Below, one piece after another: positions 14,001 through 46,591 of a DNA stretch of 64,000 bases. Each line of letters begins with the position of its first letter. Position 1 is the stretch's first letter. The DNA is from Stichopus chloronotus (taxonomy: Eukaryota > Echinodermata > Holothuroidea > Aspidochirotida > Stichopodidae). Both the position numbers and the translations under genes were made by a program. The notes beneath the pieces were generated by a model. The model did not search any database, was not told the DNA's origin, and saw only the letters and a program-made list of their open reading frames with translations. The stretch spans positions 21,628,769-21,692,768 of the forward strand of contig CM037836.1 in the NCBI GenBank assembly GCA_021234535.1, given 5' to 3'.

Positions 14001-14226
14001 TAACGTCGCTGCTAGAGTTTGTAACCGGGAGGATGGGCGTGGCGGTTGTGAACTGACCGTTGTCATTACCGTCATGGGATTCATTGCAACTTTTTACCAC
14101 CGACTGTCTCTCCACAGCTGTGTTCCGGCTCGTTTTTGTCTCCGGATTAATGATTTCGTTAGCGAATGCGGTTAAACTGAAATAAATAGAAATAAAAGTG
14201 AAGCAACGGTGGATGTGAGAACTCAT
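7213..14226 (-). CDS. TGF-beta superfamily ligand, two coding exons (gene span)
   Basis: This encodes a predicted secreted growth factor of 390 residues, from exons 14226-13884 and 8042-7213 joined at phase 1 (GT..AG, split Ala codon 115). Visible in order: a hydrophobic signal peptide (about residues 1-22); a prodomain with the helix-like segment PKFLLDLYQNN; basic sites RERR (264-267) and RSSR (269-272) suited to furin-type cleavage; then a C-terminal cystine-knot domain starting at Cys283. Knot cysteines are 283, 312, 316, 356, 387 and 389, ending CGCA-stop. The family's usual CC pair is Ser355-Cys356, so the inter-chain disulphide cysteine is missing. That state is known in GDF3, GDF9, BMP15 and Lefty. 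The linker from Cys316 to Cys356 is longer than in typical BMPs. The domain retains the GW-x-x-F/W-motif region and a helix-like segment before the linker, which argues against a plain Lefty. Ligands of this family signal through serine/threonine kinase receptors and SMADs. The subfamily (nodal-, GDF-, univin- or Lefty-like) cannot be assigned by eye. Confidence 0.9.
8515..8760. repeat. Degenerate minisatellite with TTTATCGA core
   Basis: Units resembling GTTTATCGA, TTTTTCGA and CGATAAAC recur in both orientations about every 20-30 bp (for example around 8632, 8686, 8702, 8726 and 8750). The alternating TTTATCGA/TCGATAAA words make the block partly self-complementary. No coding potential was seen. 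Confidence 0.6.
9413..9628 (+). repeat. Spaced direct duplication (9413-9474 and 9565-9628)
   Basis: Both halves contain CACTxACAGAGTAT, then an AACRARCCA-like word, then ATTGTACAAGAG and ATCT, in the same order. The copies start about 152 bp apart and have diverged by substitutions and small indels. This looks like an old local duplication. Confidence 0.7.
10000..10530. repeat. Dispersed repeat block with internal duplication
   Basis: A segment near 10010-10110 (TTTACAATCATG, then ACAATGG, then TTAACCCA) reappears in altered form at 10405-10510. Between them lies AACACGATATCTCAGGAAGG and AAAGGTCAAAAGTCATTTGAGGTCACC, wording typical of a high-copy interspersed repeat. Related words occur at 45535-45700. 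The element class is unknown. Confidence 0.55.
13065..13210. repeat. Cluster of TTAATGATATCATTAA palindromes
   Basis: An 18 bp perfect palindrome, TTTAATGATATCATTAAA, sits at 13193-13210. Partial copies are at about 13070-13082 (TTAATGATATCA) and 13165-13177 (GATATCATTAATT). This fits a small foldback or MITE-like remnant. Confidence 0.6.
13884..14226 (-). CDS. TGF-beta ligand exon 1: signal peptide and N-terminal prodomain
   Basis: It starts at ATG 14226 and ends at an AATG|GTAAGT donor, 343 nt, leaving phase 1. The first ~22 residues (basic start, then FTFISIYFSLTAFA) form a signal peptide, which supports this start. The segment PKFLLDLYQNN resembles the first prodomain helix of TGF-beta ligands. 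Reading past the donor continues 32 more codons without resemblance to anything, so the donor is the likely end. Confidence 0.85.
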
Positions 14227-17030
14227 TTTCTTCCCTCTCTGTCTTCGCTGTCTGCGTCTTGTCTGCTTCGATCACAAATCCGTTACTTAACTGTTTAAAA
14301 TCTCTAAGATTTTGATGTTAAAAAGAATTTTTTTTTTTATTCAACCAAAAAAAAAAAGAAAAGGGAAAAAAAAATCAAGTCTGCTTCCAAAACTTGTAGT
14401 TTCAAGAATGATGTGCTTACAAATTATCATCTGTAAACATGTAGGTCCAGTGAAGGTATAGGACTACATTTCTATGAACTCTCTGTGACATCAGGCACCT
14501 GTTGTCTCAATACACTTCGATATCATTTTTCTGTCCTTTCTCAAAGCCACCTTAGATTTATCTGTCAATTGTTATTAACAAATAATTTTTAATACAACTA
14601 GGAAAAAAAAACACAAAAAAAATTTAGTCTTATCTCGAAGTGTCGCCATACACCTGTCGCGAAATTTGATACTGTGTGCACACACACACCCAAAAAAAAA
14701 ACCAAAGGAACACTATTCACATTTTGTAACACTTTGATCCGTCTCCTATATGCCTATATTGATCTTTTCTTCGATTTTCTTTATTTTTATGCTGGTTAAT
14801 TAGAAATCCAGGAGATACCTCCGAAACGGAACGAAGACGATAAAGCTGCAAGCAGGAATTATTTTCAGCGTGAAGGAAATATTCAGTTATTCGTAAATCC
14901 AAACTGACTATTTTGAAAACACTTGTCGGTGTCTAATTTGATTCTTTCATCAATTCGTCCTGTTCATTTTTGTTTTCTTTTTTATATGTGTCCCTTTCGT
15001 GTGAAATCTGCCACCCTCATAAAATTATTCATCTCGATACGGGGAATCATTCAAGTCGTAAAATGTACAAATTAAACTGAATGTGTTCTTTTATCCCGAG
15101 GAAGAGGAGGTTGAGTGATATCACCGACTGTTTGTAACTGCGAGGATGACCAATCTTCCTTTGAACCTTATATTGCTTTAACAGATCCATACCCCCCATG
15201 CTGCACAATGGAAGTTACATACATTGTTTTTTCTGTGCCTTTAGTTTCATTTGTCTTCAATGCTTGAGGTTAAGTTAGAGCCCTAACTTACCAACTTTTG
15301 TTTCAAATACTGTAATTCGAAATTTAATATAAAATATTTCGAAATATTTAACAAATAATGAATAAACAAAATAAATAAATACATAAGTTACAACGCAGAT
15401 AATGCTTTAACTTGTCAGTTTGAAATTCTTACGAGTCTATAATTAGGCCGGCCATATGTTAATATTTTTTTTTTCCTGCACGGTCATGTTCAAATACGAC
15501 CAATGTGGCTGTTAAGGGACATTGTGACATTTTCGATGTTCTACTTTGAGGTTTGTGAGAGAGTAAAGTATAATATCCGAGCGAGGAGACCGAAGTGGGT
15601 CATCGAATTGTCCGTAAACGACTGAAGTAACGGAACAATTATCAGTTGATAAGGATGTTTACACCGACACTTGAAATCACGTTTAGACAACGGCGGCTGG
15701 TACGAGTCAGGACGGAGGCAACACTGCTTTATTGAACCCCTCTCATGCACGTGTGACGCATTTTTGAGAACGTATTTAAAACATGTTGCATTCACCGGTC
15801 ATGAAATAAGGGCCCGTCGTGACCGCGCCTGGATGTTGCATGTGTTGTATGCATTGCTGGTTTATTTTGTTCGAATTCTCAAATCTTGAAAGACCTTTCC
15901 ATAGTATGATGTATTTTTATTTTACCGACTGTTAAGTTCACAAGTTCATATGAAAATAAAATTTAAATTCGAATAGAAAAGTATGATGGAACAGAAACGT
16001 CGGTTGAAGTATTTTTTTTTTTGGAATCGGGGAAAAGAAGGGTACCAGTTTGCGACAAAGCGGTAGATAAGGGGGGGGGGGGTGGGAAGCCAGATAATTC
16101 CTTTCGAGGGAAGGGGGTCTCGAAAGATTACTGATCTACTTTTTTTTTTATAAACGATTCTCTTTAAATCTTGTGTTTGGTAGGAGGTCGATTTCACCAG
16201 TAATACAATAATGACAATAATAAGTTAATACATTTTTTAACTTTTCTATTGAATTCTGTATTTTTTATAGTTATTTAGGCATTCAAAACCATAACAATAG
16301 AGTCACCTGTCTCTCATAATGGACTTCATCGTTGATCTAAAACGGAGTGAACTAACATTAAGAAGGCATTCACAAAACCATTAAGTCTCTCAAAATTGAG
16401 TCTATCAACTCCCCACACCAGCTGCATTTTACCAGTAAATACCCTTCATTCACTATTTAAAGTTTAAAGTGAGACACTATGGCAGAGTCAATTATCTCCC
16501 CGGCACCCTAGAGTCTTTTAGACATACATAGAGTCATGACGTGACTTGTCTCTGTTGTAATGGTCACGCTGATTTGATTTCAGGGTGTGGAAGAACTGAA
16601 ACCGAAATATTGATTTCATTCCTTTACGAAGCTTACAGCTTCTGGAATTGTAACAAAGAGTGCTCACAGAGGGTATGTGCGGTAATTACATAGCTGTTAC
16701 GATTTTCAATGAAGGTAATTACATTTTCTAAAAGGGAAATTTAAGTCCACTGCGAAACTTATATTCTTAGCAAGTAAAGTTTACCAGTTGTCTGTGCTAA
16801 CATTGCATATGAAACAAATATGTCTTTGAACTGCATGCACATGTCATGATATCTTCGCAACTCTTCCTCGTAAGCAAGAACACTACTTTTATCAAAAACT
16901 TTAATGCCAAGTTTAAATAATAATACTGATGACGTGAACTATAGTGAATAACTAGACTTTATCCCCCCCACCTCCCCCGACTACTCAAATAAATCTACAA
17001 CCTAAAACCCGTATAATCGTTATTTACAGC
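14227..17030. other. Upstream flank of the ligand gene; no gene recognised
   Basis: This should contain the promoter and 5' UTR of the minus-strand ligand gene just above 14226, but I see no clear TATA box or initiator to call. Short open frames at 15541-15889 on both strands resemble no family I know. Simple-sequence content includes A and T runs (14328-14370) and a G10 run near 16073. Confidence 0.5.
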
Positions 17031-17034
17031 AATT

Positions 17035-17580
17035 CCTGAGAGCTGCTCGAGACCTTGATTTAAGCCAGACTGTAAGGTTTACTTTAGACTTTGCGATCAG
17101 TAACTATGATTACTCATCGAGGGATCCTATGCCATGTTGATCGTGTTTGAACACCGGCAAATTTTGAGAATTTTTTTCGATCAGTGTTCAGAGGGTAACG
17201 ATTCATGGGTTAACCAACAATCCCATACAAACCAAAACCTGCTCCCATTTAACGTCCCCATTGGACGGACGAGTCTTTAGCCACTTTCCCAAAGTCTGGG
17301 AGGGGTGGAGGACCTGCCCAGCTCAGTAGCCCATTAGCTGTACCGAGCACCCTAAAACGGATGAAACCCGAATCAGACAACACGAATTCAAATTGAAATC
17401 ACGAAATAACCCCCCCCCCCACCGCACCACCACTGTAAACAGCTCACTGATCAAGTAATTATGAGTCCCCAGAAAATATCCAAGTAGTTCCACCGAGATT
17501 TGATCCGGGGGACCCTAGTAATTAGGAAACGTAAACTAAAACCCCCGAGCTAACCATTCATGGTGACCCAAGCTTGGATT
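17035..17580 (-). mobile_element. tRNA-derived SINE, copy 1
   Basis: Read on the minus strand from about 17575, the head resembles a tRNA: TGGTTAGCTCGGGGG stands in the A-box position and GGTCCCCCGGATCAAATCT in the T-arm/B-box position. A body with CTGAGCTGGGCAGGTCC and CCACCCCTCCCAG follows. The same body occurs at 49870-50215. A C10 tract at about 17409 interrupts this copy. It is probably inactive. Confidence 0.75.
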
Positions 17581-17889
17581 TTGTAGTCTTCAAACTACAA
17601 TTGTATATTTGCCAACAAAACTAGAGGTACAAATTTAAAATGGACGTTGCTATTTTGAAAATATCTCACTAACAAAAAAGAAAGGAGAAATCCTAGATTC
17701 GTCACTATTCGTCACCGTGGTTGTAATATAATAGTCAGTTGGCACATTTTTTTTTTACTTTTTTATTGGGCTTTATTTTCTGGTCGTAAATGAAGATATG
17801 TTTTAGACCTGACAAATCATTTCACAAAATTATTCATTTGTAGCTCATCGGTGTATATAGGCCCCTACGTATTTTTCTTACGCGGACTA

Positions 17890-18143
17890 TTTTAGAATAT
17901 CAAGGGGTGTACGGGAAGGACGTACCTTTCTGTCCTTTTCTGTTCATCATCTGTATCGACATGTTTAGTGCTCTGTTAAAATCCAGTGTCAACATTTGTG
18001 TCATTGCAATTTCAAATGCAGTCTTTAAAAATTTCTGCCTATGCAGACGACCCATGTGTGGGTCCGTGAATGATGTTAAAAAGACAATGAACGTACTTGA
18101 AAAGTTCTGTAATGCGTCGGACTTAAGAAAAAGTAAATTTTGA
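17890..18143 (+). pseudogene. Broken LINE reverse transcriptase fragment
   Basis: One frame reads PFCPFLFIICIDMFSALL, matching the CPLSPxLFIxCI region of L1/Tx1-like reverse transcriptases, and later SVNDVKKTMNVLEKFCNAS, the usual segment after the catalytic core. The core itself, TATGCAGACGAC (YADD), is at 18040-18051 but in another frame, so at least one frameshift has occurred on each side. The piece covers only part of the palm domain and ends at about 18143. It is a dead retrotransposon remnant. Confidence 0.8.
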
Positions 18144-18224
18144 AAAGTCTTTTTCCTCTCAGTCATCGCTTTCCTCTCGGCCGGTTTTTTTCCCACTCCA
18201 CTTCCCTATTTCACGATGTATATA

Positions 18225-18665
18225 TTTGCAGTATTTATTTAGCGCTAAACCTTAAAAAGCGTTGAGAGCTTTACACAGAAAAAAGCACAAAGCTAGTAAA
18301 GTTGAAAAATAAAAAGCTATAAAGAATGAGAAAAAAGGGGTGACAAGATTGCATATTAAAAAAGTATAAAAAACAACAAAGAATAAAATTTAAAACTACT
18401 GAAAGACAATGACATAGGAACTAAAAACAAAGTAAATATGAACAAAGATAAAGTGAAGTAAGAAAGCACAAAGAAATTGCTAAAAAAATACTAACATTAT
18501 AGAACGTTCAATAAAAACAGTATCTACAAAGCAGTAACTAATCCGAAAAAAGAGTCTTAAAAGAGCGTTTAAAAGAGTGAAAAGAGTTATCACGGCTGGT
18601 AAGTTGTTCCAGAGGTGTGGTGCAACATTGGAAAAGCCTCTGTCACTATATTTGTTGTGGGACCT
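18225..18665 (-). pseudogene. LINE 3'-end fragment (ORF2 C-terminus and tail)
   Basis: On the minus strand, 18652-18590 encodes DRGFSNVAPHLWNNLP, the characteristic C-terminal end of many non-LTR retrotransposon ORF2 proteins. After a frameshift, NSFHSFKRSFKTLFSD and a stop follow, ending at 18538. The rest, down to the TTTAGCGCT/GCGTTGAGAGC words near 18240-18270, is the A/T-rich 3' tail. It lies opposite in orientation to the neighbouring reverse-transcriptase fragment, so the two are probably separate insertions. Confidence 0.75.
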
Positions 18666-18689
18666 TAAGGAGCACCATGTGTTTCAAAT

Positions 18690-19045
18690 GCCAAGATAAA
18701 TATCAGCATGTTACAGGTTAACATCAATAAGCCAAATCAATATGTTATAAATGTATATCAACATGTCACAGAAGAATATTAACATGTTACATTGAAATAT
18801 TAGCATGTCACGGAAAACTTTTGTATGTCTCGTTGGTAGAGAAATGCCTTAAAAATTTTATTATTTGTGTGAACATATTGGAGTAGTCTGAGAGTGCGCC
18901 ATTTGTTTCACAAATTTAAGAATTATATTAACATGTTACAGATCAATATCAATATGCCAGAAAAAACTATCAACATATTATAGTTCAATAACAATATGCC
19001 AGAGGAAAAATATTAACATTATACGTTTGAATAACAACATATCAA
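18690..19045 (+). repeat. ~21 bp minisatellite, interrupted
   Basis: Units like ATATCAACATGTTACAGA alternate with ATATCAATATGCCAGA at 18690-18815 and again at 18925-19045. About 110 bp of unrelated sequence separates the blocks. Six or so degenerate units are visible in each. No coding sense. Confidence 0.7.
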
Positions 19046-22000
19046 GAACAACGGTGACTAGACATGGGAATGTAAAATTTTGTGTTTGTCGTGTTGTTTT
19101 TTGTTTCTGTTTTACCAAATTTGCAAGTCCTCAATATTTTAAGTTACTAGAAAGCGTTTTCTGTAGTTTCATTTGGACTTACAAACCTGCTTAAGTTAAA
19201 AGGAATGCTTTAATCAACAGCGAAACCAAGGGGAGTTTGAACACGATTGACTTAATATTGCTTGCTACAAGTTTAGACTGCAAATGAGTTAAGCTTCATC
19301 TGAACGCTAACAATAGTTTGTGGAAGGATTTTGAAAAGTAAACTTCACAGGTATGGTAAAGCGTTTTTATTTTAAAATGAAATCAAGTAATTAATTAACT
19401 AAATTGTTTAAATTAATTTTTCGAACACCTTTATTCGTGATGTCTGTTGTGAATGGTATGATGTTATATGGGATAATATCTTTGCATTAACCTAGTATGC
19501 AGAGATACATACACTATTTTCAGTAACGTTTCTTGCAAACAAGTTCTAGTGAAAATAATCTGATAATTTCCTGTTCCACATTTAAATGAAAGAAAGCCCC
19601 ACCTTGTTTTTTTATGTAACATGGAACAGCTTTTTGGTGGGAATGTGATTGTTTTAAGACATTTTGGTCTGAGTTTTGTAATCTATGCTTAAAAAGCAAT
19701 TTTGAAATTGATTATAACTAGATAACATTTGATTATTATTATAAATATTATTATTATTTTAGATGCTAAACATTCCATTAGCTCTCCTGCTAGATCTTCG
19801 TATTGTTTTCTTTTCCTTTTCGTTTTTCTCATCTCCGTCCATTTGTAATTCGCTTAATTCTGTATAACCATTGATTTTAACCGTTTATGAACATCGTTTC
19901 CCTATATTGTTAATGGGTGAAGGAATTGCTGAATGTTATATTCCATTATTTCATAAAAGAAAGTATGTTTTTGTATTTCATGAAATTTAACTAAGTAAGC
20001 TACGGATGAAAAAAAAATCAGCGTTATTACAAGAATGTATATTTATAGCGATTTACTGGTTATTTACCCATAGGCCTATTCAATCACAAATCACTTTTTG
20101 GTTTTTAATTTCAATAGTTTCAAAATTTTTCTCTCTCTTCAGCGAAACTTATAACCAAATGTACTTCAAATGTAAGAAATAATATGACCTGATCGGAAAC
20201 ATCAATTGTGGAAAAAAATTAAGAATGAAAAAAGGGCTAAAAAAGATCTGGGAGGAAGTGAAACCAGGAATAAATTACTCGGCCTGTTACCTTTTCTGGT
20301 CTGGTCCCTCTAAAAATGGAAATACTTAATGTAAACCTTTAGAAAAGATTGGTGCTGAGTCAATCCATTATAAATACTTTCTGCTAGCTTGACGTCACCA
20401 TAATTATTGGCATGAAGAAAGAAGTGTTCTTTGATTCCAAGCTACTTGAAACTCAAGAACCATAAAGACATCTAGGACTATCGGATTAGTAATCAATTAC
20501 GGCTATTTACCTAATTTCAAAATACCGCTGTTTTGGGGTGGTCTTAAGCAAAAGCTCGTGACTGTTTATTTTAGTACGTGTTTGTAAACAGAATACCATC
20601 ATCGCTACGTTATAATAGGACACATTCAAATTTCAAATCACTAGAATAAAAAAAAGTTACTGACAATGTTATAAAAGCGAAAAGTGGAAAAGGTTCATTT
20701 CTGCTGTGTCATATGCGATTGTTGATACCGTTTGTAACTAATTCTGGAGGCCAAATTTAATACTAGCAGAGTTATACAGCCTTGCACTTCCCTTATAATG
20801 GGACGGTCGATGGCTCGAAAGATTGATAGAGTTGGTCCAATCACATCGAACGACACAAAGCATGGCAGTCTGTAATGTGTCTACTCCAGTGGTGGCCATT
20901 CTGCGGTCCGAGGGACATATGAGGCCTGTGGAAAGGCATCACGCTTCCCAGGGCTCTTTTGAACCAAACCAAAAGTTAAAGAGAAAAAGAATTATAAGCA
21001 AACCAAAGAAGGGTGTCGGGATGCCATTTGCACCTCACACGACGACTAAAGGAAACCGGAAACAAGGTAAACACTTTTTTTTGGGGGGGGGGGCAGCCAT
21101 ATTTTTCTGAATTTAAGTGAATTTTAACAGCAAGAATAATTAGACTATTCCAGTGCAAATTCCTTATCATGTGCTCATCATTAAATCTGAATCGACTAAA
21201 ACAACACTGACAAACAGTGTAAATTTATCACTAAAATGTCCTTTACTTTAGATTCACAAATTGTCACAAACCCCCTCGGATGGATCTCGATTTTCCCATC
21301 TTGATCTCGATTTTCCATCTTGATCTATTGGTAATAGATCAAGAAGTCGATCCAAAAAAAAAAGGAACAAAGGAAATAAGTTTTTGATTTCAGTTGTTGA
21401 GTTGCGTATCAAGGAAATTTGAACCATATCTGCATGTGAGCCTATGTGTTACCGTTGTTACAGTTTTACCTATGGTGAATCAGACTTCAAACTTTTTTAT
21501 CACTGCCATCATAAGTGGGCCAGTCTCTTACTGCCATTTGATATCAATAATCGATCTCAATTAATTGAAGTGGCGTAACTATATAGGTCTCAATTGCACT
21601 TTCGAACCCTCAATTTGATGCACGATTTGCATCAAGATACGATCCAATTCAATATGTTTAACATAGACTAAGGGTGTCTGATAAAGTTATGTAGTTGATA
21701 ACCTAATGGATAATATAGATTGTTATCTTTGAAACCGTCTCAACTTAAGTCCGACCTTAAAAAAAAAGAAAGAAAAAAGATTATCCCGATCATTACCTCT
21801 CTTGTATGTCTTTCAACATACACGAAACAAAGCCTGTAAATCAACTGGGGTACTGTGAAAATAGGTGGTCCGATCTTAACATAATATTCTTGAGCAGACG
21901 AGCTGATCTGTCCAGTATGGAAAAGTCGATTCTGTCAACACTTCAAACGTTGAAGTGTTCATTGAAATTGGCTAAATGTGTAACTGTTTTCATGACAACT

Positions 22001-23222
22001 TTTTAAGACACAATGTACCCTACCCTTTGACTGCGAAGAATCACTGTCTTGTATTTAACAAGGTCTTCTCTGTTATTTGTCAACAAATTTGGGTTAATAG
22101 TTCTCGCCCTGCCGTTTCAGAGAGAAACCCTGTAGCTCTCACATTCTCTCATATTCCTTCGGACCGTTCCCCCTCCTTCACAACCTACCTCCGGGTTCCG
22201 TTGACTTCCGTGTCAATATACTGCTAAAGGTTTGTCGATCGGCATGATGAGACAGGTGACTACCTGATCAGTCGACTGGGTGTTCTGGTATCACCGTCGA
22301 ACTACGATGGGAGTTGAAAGGGATGCCGCGACACGAATTCTCGTAACTTATCCAAGACACTCGGTAGCCCGGTAAAGCTTTTACCTCTGATCTACAAATT
22401 TGTGAATCCGCATAAGAATCGCCAAAAGAACGCAACTGAGGGCAGGGATGCGCCCTGTTTGAAGACGGTTCGAAAGCTTCTCTAGTTTTTTTTTTTTTTA
22501 TCGGTCATCTCGTTAATGATGATTTTCTAGCAGAAGCGTGTCCCCTCTCCCCGCCAGGATTTCGACGTTAATTTTACAAAATGTTCGATCTAAAACAGCA
22601 ATTTACTTTACTAACTTTCTTTGAACATTTGAGACCAGTGGCCTGTGTCAGCTTAGTAGGCCTATTGTAGATTGACCTTGCTGTGACTGTATAATATCAC
22701 AGATATCTTATGATACAATGTGCCACTATGAAACAGATTTTTATTTAAAATAAAACTTTAAAAACTATGATGTATGCTGTTGACAAAGGAATTTCAGTCA
22801 GATAAGAACAGTGAAAAGCAAAAAGTTCTCTAAGTAGTATGAAAATTCAGTTAAGGCCCCTTCAGTAGCAGCAGACTATATTCTTACAGTTTGCTGAGAG
22901 ATCTATATTTCTCTTTAAAGAAAAAAATAAATGTATTGGTATTGTTATGTATTTGAGGAACTGCACTAGGCTGTCAAAATGCTACTAAATGAATTTTATC
23001 CACACGTTGTTGATCCCTGAAATCCTTGCTAAATAGCGCACTTTGCATGTGGGGCAGCGGTATCAGATCCAACTACGAATGATGTGTTGAATTCTCTGTC
23101 GAGATGCTGTAAAAATTATGTATTTAAGCCACCATGGAGTACGTGGAACTGGAAGCTGAGAATTACTAACTGTTAGGCCTATATATCTTGAAGACGTAAT
23201 TTAGTCTATATTGCTTTCTGTG
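19046..23222. other. Spacer between the two genes; nothing recognised
   Basis: No domain-bearing open frame or RNA gene is seen. An open frame at 20823-21110 ends in a CAAG|GTAAAC donor-like site but in the wrong phase for the first mapped ZnT5 exon, and it resembles nothing. The stretch contains a hairpin at 21318-21344. An 11-residue open frame with a strong ATG context (GCCACCATGG) lies at 23134-23169 and could be an upstream ORF of the ZnT5 transcript. Confidence 0.5.
21318..21344. repeat. Perfect 12 bp-arm hairpin
   Basis: The arm TCTTGATCTATT (21318-21329) and its exact complement AATAGATCAAGA (21333-21344) flank a 3-base loop. It follows a near-tandem duplication of ATCTTGATCTCGATTTTCC just upstream. 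There is no gene context to give it a role. Confidence 0.8.
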
Positions 23223-23248
23223 ATGTCGGTAGGCCTACTTTGCATAAG
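23223..23248 (+). CDS. SLC30A5: Candidate first coding exon of ZnT5
   Basis: ATG at 23223 opens 26 nt (MSVGLLCI plus two bases) ending at an ideal AAG|GTAAGT donor. It leaves phase 2, exactly what the next mapped exon at 25831 needs. The resulting N-terminus would be much shorter than the roughly 30 extra residues of human ZnT5, and the ATG context is poor. An alternative is the stronger ATG at 23134 spliced at GA|GTACGT (23138/23139), which is also phase 2. Neither can be proved from sequence alone. Confidence 0.3.
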
Positions 23249-25830
23249 GTAAGTAAATCTTTCATTTGGAGCGTTTCTCTTTACTGATTGGAGGAAGAAT
23301 GAAACTAACATTCATTGAAATTCCTCAAATATATTTCCTAATCCTATTCATTCACTGTGGTGTTTCTTGGAGTTAACGTGTGGTACCAGTTTCACGACAA
23401 TAACACAGCTGCTCTTCTGTACATGTTACGATTACCGCATTGAAGGTATTACTCAATTACTGCATTGAAGTTTGAACCATATAATATTGGCATTTCGAAA
23501 CTGGGATCTCAGCATTGACCACACTGCCAGTAAATATTGCTACATCGTAATCGTCCGTGACACATGTGTCGTTACTATTAGGAATATTGCCTTATTTGTC
23601 ATTAATTGTAAGGCCCATGTGATTGTCCTTACCACAGTAGAATTTTGGGCTAAGGAAATCAAGCCATGATGCAATCAGGTTTACCATGATAGCCTATTTT
23701 TCTACACTAACAAACTCCCTGCATATATTAACACATATCAATAGATTCTAACAACTGTAACTGATGCAATTCAGCCAGTTTGACAATATAAGACACTGAA
23801 GCAGGCACAGGTTCATATCTTTTTGTCATTGTGATTTCACGTTAGACACCTATGTTTCAAATGACTTTATCACAGGTTGTAAACAAGATATTCACTGCTA
23901 CTGGCCTAGTTGTGTGATAGTATTTTTAACAGTAAGTGAATGGCCTAGTGATTCATAGTCTTCCAGAGTGATACACCCCCAATTAATGACACAACAAAAA
24001 CAAGGAAACTGGAAAAGTTTCTAACTTAATACATATGTGTACACACTGAGCAAAGCAGAAGACAAGATAGGAGAGAAAATTTGCCCTACTCTTATAAAGT
24101 TGTTGAAAAGGGTGTTTTTCAAGAATGATTCTCCATATCCCAAGACCAATAAAACATTGCTCCCCACACTGATCCCTTTGGATCTCCATTTTGGAATTTT
24201 CTTTTGAAATGTGGAATTATTTTCGAGGTACAAGAAAGTATTTGTCCTCGATCTCCTCAGTCTCCTCTTTAAATGTCTGTTCCGATCCCCTCCATCTCTC
24301 TCTTTTTATGCTCTGGGGGAAGGAAAGGAAAGGTTAATGCCTTACTGCAAAGTTCAAAATGTAGAACAGATGGAATAGTTTTAAGGCGATGAAAATGGAG
24401 CTGGACTACACCTGTCATCTGTTACAATTACTTGTAAGGTATTTGGATGCCCACAGGAACATATCGTTAGAAACGTTTCCACATTTTCAGCATTTCTGTG
24501 TTTTTGACTTGACAATTACTTCACCCAACCTATTTTTATCAAAAACAGTGACATACTCCATGAAAATCCGTCTGTTGTGGTTGCCTACTGTATCTATCAA
24601 ATTTATGGTTCATTTATAAGCTTTCTGCACTCTTGCTGATTGCTTTGTGTATTCTATGCCTCAAAGCTTGCCTTAACTGAAATGTCACTTCAAAAAGGAA
24701 CCCAAACATGCACTTCAAAATAACACCACCATGATCCATCTCCTAGATAAAAATATACATCATTTGTCTACCTGTACTTCATGAACTATGCAACTCTGTC
24801 ATTAGAATCTACTTACTCATTAAAAAAGTTAATAAAGTATTTCCAGAGAATTGACATAGCAAACTTGTTGGAAATTTTTTTTAAGACAAAGTCAAGATGT
24901 TTCAGTATCACTTTATTACCCTGGTGCTGCAATATGGGTTCTGTTTCCTCTGCACATCTAATCGACTGTTTTGAATTTTTTCAATATTCTGATATTATCG
25001 TTCAATTCCTCAATTGTATCATTCTATATCCCACCATGCTACTTTATTTTAAACAATTTGAAGGACCCTGTTTTTCTCTAGAAGTGTAAGAAGTAGCAAA
25101 TTGTAATATAAAGTTCTGTTTCCTGTGGATTTTCTCATGTGAGACTGTCTGCAGCTGTTTTAGAACATTGTGTCAATTTTGGTTGTACCATTCTCTATGT
25201 ACTGTGGACTTATGCTGTCCTAGCCAGAGCTATGACTTTCAGCTAGTACATGCAATGTTTGCTTCAAGGTAAATTTTACTAACATCAGAATTCTTGATTT
25301 TTTTATAGTTCAAGTTATCATTCTCAATTCATAAATCCATGAATACTCTGTTTTTTGAAGAATTTCTCTTTAGTGTTGTGGATCTATGGCATTATTCAAG
25401 AATATCTTTCATGCTTCCTCCTTAGTTCATAGAAGAATAATCCCATTATGCTACCTGGATCGTCAAATCTTGGCAGAGTTAGCCAAACAAGGTAATTATA
25501 CTGTACTGTAATCTTGAAACCCTCTGGAATTACACACAACTGCAAAGTACAAAACAAGATTTCCAGCATGATTTCAATCAGAGAGACTGTAAATGAAAAA
25601 TGTTGTTGAAAAATCAATCAACAAGTCCCGAGTAAGGGTCAGAGAGGTTGCCTGTGATGTATGCGCTGGTACAACTAGCAAGCACTTAAAGATTTCTTTA
25701 TCCCTCTCTAAATACAGTACCTGTCTAGTACTACAGGAAAGTGATGTTTATGTTTGATACCATGTCATCTACATTTATTCAATTTATCCAGAGCTGTCAT
25801 AACTGTTTCCTTTCTCTGTTGTTTCCCCAG

Positions 25831-46591
<20,761 letters not shown>

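Noticed and set aside
15541..15889. Overlapping open frames on both strands with somewhat higher GC
   Set aside because: No domain, no paired splice sites and no sign of a conserved protein.
20823..21110. Basic 95-codon frame with a donor-like end, considered as ZnT5 first exon
   Set aside because: It leaves phase 1 while exon A needs phase 2, and it does not resemble a ZnT5 N-terminus.
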